Shown here: positions 1 to 5,331 of the stretch, one piece after another
Numbering within the stretch: position 1 is the first letter of the stretch
Layout: each line of letters begins with the position of its first letter
Source: an uncultured Clostridia bacterium
GTDB lineage: Bacteria > Bacillota > Clostridia > Christensenellales > Pumilibacteraceae
DNA length: 7,241 nucleotides
NCBI GenBank assembly: GCA_947589145.1
Contig: CANQCB010000075.1
Span: 1 to 7,241, forward strand
Reading direction: 5' to 3'
Program-made: the position numbers and the translations under genes
The notes under the pieces: model-generated
What the model saw: only the letters and a program-made list of their open reading frames with translations
Databases searched by the model: none
Told to the model about the DNA's origin: nothing

Positions 1-11
1 CGCCTCGACCA
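1..11 (+). tRNA. 3' end of a tRNA gene (partial, possibly tRNA-Pro)
   Basis: The window opens with CGCCTCG, then A, then CCA. This is the layout of a tRNA 3' end: seven acceptor-stem bases, a discriminator base and an encoded CCA. A terminator-like hairpin starts 10 bases later, as is common after tRNA genes. If position 7 is base 72, the tRNA begins with C; a C1-G72 pair with an A discriminator is typical of bacterial tRNA-Pro, so that is the best guess. The minus-strand reading frame here gives a KWSRR-like peptide, a pattern often produced by reading tRNA 3' ends backwards. The cloverleaf lies outside the window, so both the call and the identity are inference. Confidence 0.5.
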
Positions 12-20
12 TTTGACCCC

Positions 21-54
21 AAAGGGCAGTAAATTCACGAGATTTGCTGCCTTT
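21..54 (+). terminator. Probable intrinsic terminator of the upstream tRNA transcript
   Basis: The plus-strand RNA can form a stem from 21-34 pairing with 42-53 around the loop TCACGAG. There are about ten contiguous pairs, including one G-U, then a single bulged G, then three A-U pairs, and the stem leads into TTTT at 51-54. The minus-strand version has an A-C mismatch in place of the G-U pair, so the hairpin favours plus-strand transcripts. The T run is short, so efficiency is uncertain. Confidence 0.5.
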
Positions 55-114
55 TGTCGTATTTTCACCCCATTTTTTCGCACCCCGTGACCACCGAATT
101 TTTTTCGGGAGCAC

Positions 115-162
115 TTTTGGGGAACATTTTGGGGAACATTTTGGGGAACGTTTTGGGGAACA
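115..162 (+). repeat. Four tandem copies of a 12-bp unit (TTTTGGGGAACA)
   Basis: Units lie at 115-126, 127-138, 139-150 and 151-162. Three are identical, and the third ends in G instead of A. Each unit carries a GGGG run, giving four G4 tracts at regular 8-base spacing on the plus strand, a layout that could form a long-loop G-quadruplex. The 12-bp period keeps any frame open (FWGT repeated in one), but no start codon, ribosome site or recognisable protein supports coding. The rest of 55-240 is AT-rich, with a weak hairpin at 94-108 (CCGAA/TTCGG) and no convincing gene. Confidence 0.9.
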
Positions 163-241
163 AAATGTCCTTTTACCGACGTGTAAAACGCACCTTTTAT
201 AATAATTCTTTATAAAAACATAAACAGCCGCAATACCTTGC

Positions 242-277
242 AAAAAAAGACCGCCGTCTCGATCGACAGCGGTCTTT
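242..277 (-). terminator. Intrinsic terminator of adhE
   Basis: Read on the minus strand, the stem AAAGACCGCTGTC pairs with GACGGCGGTCTTT through 13 pairs (one G-U) around a 6-base loop (GATCGA). A run of seven T residues at 242-248 follows, the first three of them shared with the stem. It starts about 24 bases past the adhE stop codon. This is a textbook strong rho-independent terminator and closes the rex-adhE transcription block. Confidence 0.93.
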
Positions 278-300
278 GCATTTTGGATTTAGCGGTATGC

Positions 301-2919
301 TTAAAACTCTTCGTGCGTGCCGTAATAAGCGTTGAGATACATTTGCTTGATCTCGCTCATCAGCGGGTAGCGGGGGTTCGCGCCCGTGCATTGGTCGTCG
401 AAGGCTTGCTCGACCATAGCGTCGAGGCGGTCGAGGAAGTCTTTCTCGTCGGGAACGTAGTCGCGAATGGTGGGCTTAATGCCGATCTTTGCTTTAAGTT
501 CCTCGATAGCCTTGATGAGGTTATTGACTTTCTCTTCGTCGGTTTTGCCTTTAAGCCCGAGGTAATCGGCGACTTCGGCGTAACGCGCAAGCGCGTGAGG
601 GTGGTCGTACTGCGAGAACGTACCCATCTTGGTGGGAACTTCCTTGCAGTTGAACTTGATCACCTCGTTAATAAGGAGTGCGTTTGCGACGCCGTGAGGC
701 AGGTGGTGGAAAGCGCCGAGTTTATGCGCCATGGAGTGGCAGACGCCGAGGAAGGCGTTTGCGAAAGCCATGCCCGCCATGGTAGCGGCGTTGCCCATCT
801 TCTCGCGCGCCACGGGGTCGTTTGCGCCGTTGTCGTAAGCGCGGGGGAGATACTCGAATATCATTTTGAGGGAGCGGAGCGCAAGTCCGTCGGTATAGTC
901 GGTAGCCATGACCGAAGCGTAGGCTTCGAGAGCGTGGGTAACCGCGTCGATACCAGAAGCGCTGGTAAGTCCCTTGGGCGCGTTCATCATCATGTCCGCG
1001 TCGATAACAGCCATGTCGGGAAGGAGCTCATAGTCGGCGAGGGGATACTTAACGCCCGTCGATTCGTCGGTTATAACGGCGAAAGGCGTAACTTCCGAGC
1101 CCGTGCCCGCCGAAGTAGGCACTGCGACGAAGTAGGCTTTTTCGCCCATCTTGGGGAAGGTGTATACTCTCTTGCGGATATCTATGAAGCGCATAGCCAT
1201 ACCGAGGAAGTCGGCGTCGGGATGCTCGTAAAGCACCCACATGATCTTGCCCGCGTCCATAGCCGAGCCGCCGCCGACCGCGATAATAACGTCGGGAGCG
1301 AACGCCGTCATGAGTTTTGCGCCTTCGCGTGCGCATGCAAGCGTGGGATCGGGCGCGACGTTGGAGAACGTCGTGTGCATGATACCCATTGCGTCGAGTT
1401 TCTCCTCGATAGGCTTGGTGTATCCGTTATTATAAAGGAAGCTGTCGGTCACGATAAACGCTTTTTTCTTGCCCATGACCGCGCCAAGCTCGTCGAGAGC
1501 GACGGGCAGGCAGCCCTTCTTGAAATAGACCTTTTCGGGTGCTCTGAACCAAAGCATATTTTCTCTCCTTTCCGCTACGGTTTTTATATTGATAAGGTGC
1601 TTAACACCGACGTTCTCGGATACGCTGTTACCGCCCCAACTTCCGCAACCGAGGGTGAGAGAGGGGGGAAGTTTGAAGTTATACAGGTCGCCGATACCGC
1701 CCTGAGAAGAAGGCGTATTGATGAGGATACGGCAGGTTTTCATTCTCTCGGCAAACTCCGCGAGCTTTTCTTTGCCCGTCACCGTGTTGATATATATGGA
1801 CGAAGTGTGGCCGTAACCGCCGTCCGCAATGAGGTGTTCGGCTTTGTCGAAGGCGTCCTGTATATCCTCGGCTTTGTACATGGCGAGAACGGGGGAGAGC
1901 TTTTCGTGAGCGAACTCCTCGGATATATCCACGCTCTGCACTTCGCCGATAAGTATCTTCGCCGACTCGGGCACTTCCACGCCCGCAAGAGCGGCTATGG
2001 TGTGTGCCTTTTGACCGACTATCTTGGCGTTGAGCGCGCCGTTGATGATAATGGTCTTTCTTACCTTGTCGATCTCGCCCTCTTTAAGGAAGTAGCAACC
2101 TCTGTACTCGAACTCCTTCTTGACGGCGTCATATACTTTTTTGTGCACGATAACCGACTGCTCGGACGCGCATATCATGCCGTTGTCGAAGGTCTTGGAG
2201 TGAATGATCGAGGAGACGGCAAGGACTATATCCGCCGACTCGTCGATGATTGCGGGGGTGTTGCCCGCGCCGACGCCGAGAGCGGGTTTGCCGCTGGAAT
2301 ATGCCGCCTTAACCATGCCCGGACCGCCCGTCGCGAGGATTATGTCCGCCTCTTTCATGAGCAGGTTGGTAAGGTCGAGGGAGGGCACGTCGATCCAGCC
2401 TATAATTCCCTCGGGCGCGCCCGCCGCGACCGCGGCTTCGAGTACGATCTTTGCCGCCGCAATGGTGGACTTCTTTGCTCTGGGGTGGGGCGAAATGATT
2501 ATGCCGTTCCTCGTTTTAAGCGAAATAAGCGTCTTGAATATTGCCGTGGACGTGGGGTTGGTCGTGGGGATAACGGCGGCTATAACGCCGATAGGCTCCG
2601 CCACTTTCTTGATACCGAAAGCCGCGTCCTCTTCGATCACTCCGCAGGTCTTGACGTTCTTATATGCGTTGTAAATGTGCTCGGCGGCATAGTTGTTCTT
2701 GATGACTTTGTCCTCGACGACGCCCATGCCCGTCTCTTCAACCGCCATTTTAGCCAGCGGTATACGCGCCATATTGGCAGCGACGGCCGCCGCTTTGAAG
2801 ATTTTGTCAACCTGCTCCTGCGTATAAGTCGAGTAGATCTTCTGCGCCTCTCTCACTCTCGCAAGGGCGGCGGTGAAGCTCTCGATGCTGTCTACGACGG
2901 CGTAAGTTTTGTTTTCCAT
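301..2919 (-). CDS. adhE: Bifunctional acetaldehyde-CoA/alcohol dehydrogenase AdhE
   Basis: AdhE reduces acetyl-CoA to acetaldehyde and then to ethanol in the cytoplasm, oxidising two NADH. It is the main redox valve of many fermenting bacteria. The protein is 872 residues, within the usual 860-900. Residues 1 to about 440 form the aldehyde dehydrogenase half, with catalytic Cys250 in the MICASEQS motif and a glycine-rich GVGAGN at 215-220. A linker at about 440-460 leads to the iron-dependent alcohol dehydrogenase half, with NAD motif GGGSAMDAGK (549-558). The iron ligands appear as Asp658, His662, His728 and His742, matching the spacing in E. coli AdhE (653, 657, 723, 737). No key residue is missing and there is no frameshift. 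The ATG start is fixed by a strong AGGAGG eight bases upstream. The gene follows rex on the same strand, so Rex control is likely, and a strong terminator follows it. AdhE of this type assembles into spirosome filaments in other species; that is family knowledge. Confidence 0.98.
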   Translation of the reverse strand: MENKTYAVVDSIESFTAALARVREAQKIYSTYTQEQVDKIFKAAAVAANMARIPLAKMAVEETGMGVVEDKVIKNNYAAEHIYNAYKNVKTCGVIEEDAAFGIKKVAEPIGVIAAVIPTTNPTSTAIFKTLISLKTRNGIIISPHPRAKKSTIAAAKIVLEAAVAAGAPEGIIGWIDVPSLDLTNLLMKEADIILATGGPGMVKAAYSSGKPALGVGAGNTPAIIDESADIVLAVSSIIHSKTFDNGMICASEQSVIVHKKVYDAVKKEFEYRGCYFLKEGEIDKVRKTIIINGALNAKIVGQKAHTIAALAGVEVPESAKILIGEVQSVDISEEFAHEKLSPVLAMYKAEDIQDAFDKAEHLIADGGYGHTSSIYINTVTGKEKLAEFAERMKTCRILINTPSSQGGIGDLYNFKLPPSLTLGCGSWGGNSVSENVGVKHLINIKTVAERRENMLWFRAPEKVYFKKGCLPVALDELGAVMGKKKAFIVTDSFLYNNGYTKPIEEKLDAMGIMHTTFSNVAPDPTLACAREGAKLMTAFAPDVIIAVGGGSAMDAGKIMWVLYEHPDADFLGMAMRFIDIRKRVYTFPKMGEKAYFVAVPTSAGTGSEVTPFAVITDESTGVKYPLADYELLPDMAVIDADMMMNAPKGLTSASGIDAVTHALEAYASVMATDYTDGLALRSLKMIFEYLPRAYDNGANDPVAREKMGNAATMAGMAFANAFLGVCHSMAHKLGAFHHLPHGVANALLINEVIKFNCKEVPTKMGTFSQYDHPHALARYAEVADYLGLKGKTDEEKVNNLIKAIEELKAKIGIKPTIRDYVPDEKDFLDRLDAMVEQAFDDQCTGANPRYPLMSEIKQMYLNAYYGTHEEF

Positions 2920-2926
2920 TTAATTT

Positions 2927-2934
2927 ACCTCCTA
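2927..2934 (-). promoter_or_regulatory. Ribosome binding site of adhE
   Basis: The minus strand reads TAGGAGGT, with the AGGAGG core eight bases before the ATG. This near-ideal site fixes the start. It lies 6 bases beyond a 20-base inverted repeat (2941-2960), so folding of the leader could affect access to it. Confidence 0.9.
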
Positions 2935-2940
2935 TTTCAC

Positions 2941-2960
2941 GTTTGCCGGAGCGGCACAAC
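2941..2960 (-). promoter_or_regulatory. Inverted repeat in the adhE leader (stem-loop or operator)
   Basis: GTTTGCCG (2941-2948) and CGGCACAAC (2952-2960) form eight pairs with one bulged base and a 3-base loop. It is the last of three stem-loops in the leader and sits just before the ribosome site. As DNA, its outer ends (TTGTG and CAAA on the minus strand) loosely recall Rex operator ends, but the inner bases do not match the consensus. Whether it acts as RNA or as a protein site is unknown. Confidence 0.5.
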
Positions 2961-2976
2961 GCTTGAAGTTTCACAG

Positions 2977-3020
2977 TCGGCTTGTCGCCGATTTATAGCC
3001 GATATATAAGATATATGCGG
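2977..3020 (-). promoter_or_regulatory. Two further stem-loops in the adhE 5' leader
   Basis: The first, at 2999-3020, pairs CCG(C)ATATAT with ATATATCGG around a CTT loop: nine pairs with one bulged C, starting within a couple of bases of the predicted transcript 5' end. The second, at 2977-2991, pairs TCGGC with GCCGA around GACAA. The GCCGA at 2977-2981 could pair instead with another TCGGC at 2998-3002, which overlaps the first hairpin, so two alternative folds are possible. Neither hairpin is followed by a T run, so they are not intrinsic terminators. Confidence 0.45.
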
Positions 3021-3027
3021 ATATGCT

Positions 3028-3056
3028 ATTATAAGTAGGGGACGGTCAGACGTTCA
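3028..3056 (-). promoter_or_regulatory. Candidate promoter of adhE
   Basis: A perfect minus-strand -10, TATAAT, lies at 3028-3033, between the rex stop codon and adhE. Seventeen bases upstream is TGAACG (3051-3056, inside the end of rex), a poor -35 matching three of six consensus bases. A weak -35 would suit an activated or tightly regulated promoter. The implied transcript starts near 3021-3022 and has a leader of about 100 bases. Readthrough from rex is also possible, since no terminator separates the genes. Confidence 0.4.
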
Positions 3057-3663
3057 GGTGCTTGGACAGCACCGCGAGCGACGAGGCAAGGTTTTCGTTT
3101 TCGACATGCACGCGCTCGGGCACTTTGAGGGTTATGGGCGCGAAGTTCCATATCGCGGTAACCCCCTCGGCAACGAGTTTGTCGCATGCCTCCTGCGCGC
3201 CCGAGGCGGGAACGGTTATTATGCCGAGTTTGACGTTCTCTTCGCGGCATACCCGACCGAGTTCGCTCATGGGCAGCACTCTTCGCCCGCCGGCATAACT
3301 CCCGACCACGACGTTGGAACGGTCGAACGCGGCGACGATTTCCAGTCCGTAGTCCGAAAAGCCGGAGTAGGAGAGGAGCGCCCGCCCGAGGTTACCCGCG
3401 CCGATAAGCACCGCGCCGATGTGGTTGTTGTAACCGATAAACTTTTCGAGCTCTCCGATCAATTCCTTTCTGACGTATCCCTTCTTGGGTTTGCCGCTTC
3501 CGCTGACCGAACCGAGGTCTTTGCGCACCTGCACGTCGTTAAGCCCCAACGCTTCGGCGATGACCGTTGCGGAAACGGTGTCGCTCTCCGTCGCGTCCGA
3601 CTTTAAGTAGTGCAGGTACAGCGGGAGTCGCCGTAACGTTTGAATAGATACGCTCGAATTCAT
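3046..3663 (-). CDS. rex: Redox-sensing transcriptional repressor Rex
   Basis: Rex is a cytoplasmic homodimer that binds operators when NADH is low relative to NAD+ and releases them when NADH builds up, switching on NADH-consuming fermentation genes. The protein is 205 residues, a normal length. Residues 1 to about 80 form the winged helix, with the typical opening QTLRRLPLYLHYL and recognition segment VQVRKDLG (44-51). The Rossmann fold follows, with GAGNLG at 88-93 and Asp114 at the end of the second strand, where NADH-specific proteins carry an acidic residue. The C-terminal helix used for domain swapping is present (about 190-203). An in-frame TAA lies three codons before the ATG, so this is the only plausible start; AGAGGAG sits 13 bases upstream, a rather long spacing. 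The neighbour adhE is a classic Rex target in clostridia, which supports a local regulatory loop. Confidence 0.96.
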   Translation of the reverse strand: MNSSVSIQTLRRLPLYLHYLKSDATESDTVSATVIAEALGLNDVQVRKDLGSVSGSGKPKKGYVRKELIGELEKFIGYNNHIGAVLIGAGNLGRALLSYSGFSDYGLEIVAAFDRSNVVVGSYAGGRRVLPMSELGRVCREENVKLGIITVPASGAQEACDKLVAEGVTAIWNFAPITLKVPERVHVENENLASSLAVLSKHLNV

Positions 3664-3676
3664 TTGCCTTTATTTT

Positions 3677-3683
3677 CTCCTCT
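3677..3683 (-). promoter_or_regulatory. Ribosome binding site of rex (long spacing)
   Basis: The minus strand reads AGAGGAG 13 bases before the rex ATG, longer than the usual 5 to 9. A weaker AAAGG lies three bases before the ATG. The predicted transcript start, near 3685, puts the AGAGGAG almost at the 5' end of the mRNA, so rex translation may be modest, as suits a repressor. Confidence 0.5.
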
Positions 3684-3691
3684 ATGCTCAA

Positions 3692-3720
3692 AGTATATCA
3701 CATAATTTTACAGTTGGCAA
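3692..3720 (-). promoter_or_regulatory. Extended -10 promoter of rex
   Basis: On the minus strand, TTGCCA (3715-3720) and TATACT (3692-3697) are separated by exactly 17 bases, and TG sits one base before the -10, making an extended -10. This is a good sigma-A promoter with a short leader of about 22 bases. A 9-bp direct repeat (AATTTTACA on the plus strand, at 3704-3712 and 3723-3731) places one copy in the spacer and one just upstream of the -35, a layout that would suit an operator. Confidence 0.7.
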
Positions 3721-3730
3721 ACAATTTTAC

Positions 3731-3768
3731 ATATAAATTAACTTTTATCGATAAAAATTTATTTATAT
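3731..3768. repeat. 38-bp imperfect palindrome in the rex/phosphatase spacer
   Basis: The two 19-base arms match at 17 positions, with no loop. The core TTTTATCGATAAAA (3743-3756) is a perfect 14-bp palindrome. The mismatched pairs are 3742/3757 and 3739/3760. It lies upstream of both divergent promoters, so it could be a regulator site, an UP-like element or a cruciform-prone dyad. The extreme AT content makes some symmetry likely by chance. Confidence 0.6.
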
Positions 3769-3815
3769 ATTTCCCGACATTCATATAATTATTATAACAA
3801 ATTGTCCTTCAAATA

Positions 3816-3844
3816 TTGCTATTCTTCAAATAAAGTGCTAAAAT
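3816..3844 (+). promoter_or_regulatory. Candidate promoter of the phosphatase gene
   Basis: TTGCTA (3816-3821) and TAAAAT (3839-3844) are separated by 17 bases, matching four and five of six consensus bases. Transcription would begin near 3850-3853, on top of the ATG at 3853, which implies a leaderless or nearly leaderless mRNA. A 9-bp direct repeat CTTCAAATA (3807-3815 and 3824-3832) overlaps the promoter. A second TATAAT at 3784-3789 has no good -35. Confidence 0.45.
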
Positions 3845-3852
3845 AACGGGGA

Positions 3853-5136
3853 ATGATAAAAAAATCGCAAAAATTGAATAAATTATTATCGATATTCGCA
3901 CTGTTGCTTGCGATAACGTTGCTTTTTGTCGTCACGGTCGGTTGCAATCCGCCTGCCGATCCCGCAGACCCTACCGACCCCACCAACCCTACCAACCCCA
4001 CCGACCCTGCCGACCCCACAGACCCTATCGATCCCACAAACCCTGCCGACCCGAACGACGGGGCGGAAGTCTATGCCTTGGCGGACGGCGTGACGGTCGA
4101 ATATCTTGCCGAGCCGTTCGAGAGCGGCGAGGACTATATCGACGACAACCGCATGGGAGTGACGCAAGAGGCGCACGACTATCAGCCTTTCGCGATATCT
4201 TGGGACGGCAGCGTGCCGCCGTATACCGTTGAATTTTCGACGGACGGCGCCGACTCCGATATTTTCGTCACGGACGAGACGTCTCTCAGCCCGGGAGTGC
4301 TTTTGCCCGACGCCGAATATTCCGCGCGCGTCACGGACGGACAGGGCGGCGTTATAGTCGAGAAAAAATTCCGTACCGAAAAAGGCGTCCGTTGGATCAC
4401 GGCGCGCGAGGATCTTTACGGCGCGGGGGCGAGCAACGTTCGGGATCTCGGCGGTTGGAGCGCGGGAGATAAACATACGGCGTACGGAAAGATCTATCGC
4501 GGCAGCAAACTCACGGCAAGTTCTTCCTCGACGGCGGCGGGGTATGATTACTCCAATCGCGTGCTTGCCGAGAGATTGGGGTTGAAAACGGAGATCGATT
4601 TGCGCGGCGCTCGGGACGACGGCGGACAAACGGAGTCGCCCGTGGAAGGTTGCGGCTATTTGAAAGCGCCGATAACGGGGTACACTTCGATATATTCGTC
4701 CGAAGTATACGATGACAGCGTATATTACGACGAGGATTCTCCGACGAGTTTCAAAGCTATTTTCGACCTGCTCGCCGACGAGAGCAATTATCCGATATAT
4801 TTCCATTGCCGAGTCGGGAAGGACAGGACGGGCACGCTTGCATATCTCATAGGCGCGGTGTTGGGCGTGAGTTACGAGGACCTAACGCGCGATTTCGAGT
4901 TGTCCTCGCTGACCAAGGCGGGCAGGGCAATGCGCACGCGGGGTTTTAATTATTATGACCATTCAAACGAATATGTCGGGTACGAAAGCCGAGCGTGGGA
5001 AAAAATGCACGAAATAATGATGCAAGAATATTCGACGGACGGCACTCTCGGATCCGCCGCGGCAAACTATCTCACTTCGTTTTGCGGGGTCTCCCAAGCC
5101 TCTCTCGATTCCTTAAAAGCAATTATGCTCGTGTGA
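3853..5136 (+). CDS. Exported lipoprotein with a tyrosine/lipid phosphatase domain
   Basis: This is a predicted surface lipoprotein of 427 residues. Residues 1-30 form a lysine-rich start and a hydrophobic signal segment ending VTVG before Cys31, an acceptable lipobox. Residues 35-67 are eleven X-D/N-P triplets, probably a rigid linker across the cell wall. Residues about 100-175 are beta-rich and look like a fibronectin type III-type domain. Residues about 185-427 match the Y_phosphatase3 family: NVRDLGG (195-201), YRGS (215-218), DLR (249-251) and the P-loop HCRVGKDRTG (318-327), with nucleophile Cys319 and Arg325. The family includes Listeria LipA and mycobacterial PtpB, which act on phosphotyrosine and some phosphoinositides. 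The substrate here is unknown. The P-loop lacks the glycine pattern of PTP-like phytases, so phytase activity is less likely. An in-frame TAA lies just upstream, so ATG 3853 is the start, but no properly spaced ribosome site exists (GGGG ends two bases before it). The gene stands alone, divergent from rex and convergent with ilvN. Confidence 0.9.
   Translation: MIKKSQKLNKLLSIFALLLAITLLFVVTVGCNPPADPADPTDPTNPTNPTDPADPTDPIDPTNPADPNDGAEVYALADGVTVEYLAEPFESGEDYIDDNRMGVTQEAHDYQPFAISWDGSVPPYTVEFSTDGADSDIFVTDETSLSPGVLLPDAEYSARVTDGQGGVIVEKKFRTEKGVRWITAREDLYGAGASNVRDLGGWSAGDKHTAYGKIYRGSKLTASSSSTAAGYDYSNRVLAERLGLKTEIDLRGARDDGGQTESPVEGCGYLKAPITGYTSIYSSEVYDDSVYYDEDSPTSFKAIFDLLADESNYPIYFHCRVGKDRTGTLAYLIGAVLGVSYEDLTRDFELSSLTKAGRAMRTRGFNYYDHSNEYVGYESRAWEKMHEIMMQEYSTDGTLGSAAANYLTSFCGVSQASLDSLKAIMLV
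3967..4056 (+). repeat. Five 18-bp tandem repeats encoding the DP linker
   Basis: Within the lipoprotein gene, 18-bp units start at 3967, 3985, 4003, 4021 and 4039. Each encodes six residues of the form (D/N)-P-X-(D/N)-P-X, and a fixed CCT then CCC choice for alternate prolines shows that the unit is 18 bp and not 9 bp. Being a multiple of three, copy-number change would lengthen or shorten the linker without a frameshift. Confidence 0.85.
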
Positions 5137-5210
5137 GGATAAAAGAAAGCGGGCGGAACGCAAATCGCGCCGCCACGGACATACATAGACATAATAGATA
5201 GACGAAATAG

Positions 5211-5250
5211 AAAAACACCTCGAAAAGTCATACTTTTGAGGTGTATTTTT
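5211..5250. terminator. Bidirectional intrinsic terminator between the phosphatase gene and ilvN
   Basis: ACACCTC-G-AAAAG (5215-5227) pairs with CTTTTGAGGTGT (5233-5244): twelve pairs with one bulged G and a 5-base loop (TCATA). TTTTT follows at 5246-5250 on the plus strand, and the A run at 5211-5215 gives TTTTT on the minus strand. It lies between converging genes and can stop both transcripts. The remaining gap (5251-5331) is GC-rich, with a small hairpin at 5273-5289 and no gene. Confidence 0.88.
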
Positions 5251-5331
5251 CAATAAAACGATTGCGGCGCACCGCTCGTCGGGTGAGCGAGAGAAAGCGC
5301 GCGCCGAGGCAACGTTCACTTAAAGCGCGGA

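Noticed and set aside
115..162. The 12-bp repeats as a CRISPR array
   Set aside because: The units are directly adjacent with no spacers and are far too short to be CRISPR repeats; no cas gene is present.
2970..2976. TTCACAG as a Rex operator
   Set aside because: It matches six of seven bases of one half-site, but the partner half at the required spacing (2959-2965) does not match.
238..3009. A 923-codon open frame on the plus strand, antisense to all of adhE
   Set aside because: The adhE strand has every expected motif and a clear ribosome site. The antisense frame has no recognisable domain, is full of Arg/His/Val-rich text typical of GC-rich shadow frames, and starts inside the adhE terminator without a ribosome site.
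3886..4806. A 306-codon minus-strand open frame antisense to the phosphatase gene
   Set aside because: It mirrors the biased codons of the lipoprotein, including a GRVGGV-type shadow of the DP repeat, and has no family resemblance. The plus-strand protein has a signal peptide and a complete active site.
5152..5174. GGCGG/CCGCC hairpin after the phosphatase stop codon
   Set aside because: It is only five pairs around a 13-base loop with no T run; likely chance in GC-rich sequence.
5273..5289. CGCTC/GAGCG hairpin downstream of ilvN as a terminator
   Set aside because: No T run follows on either strand, and the strong bidirectional terminator at 5211-5250 already accounts for termination.
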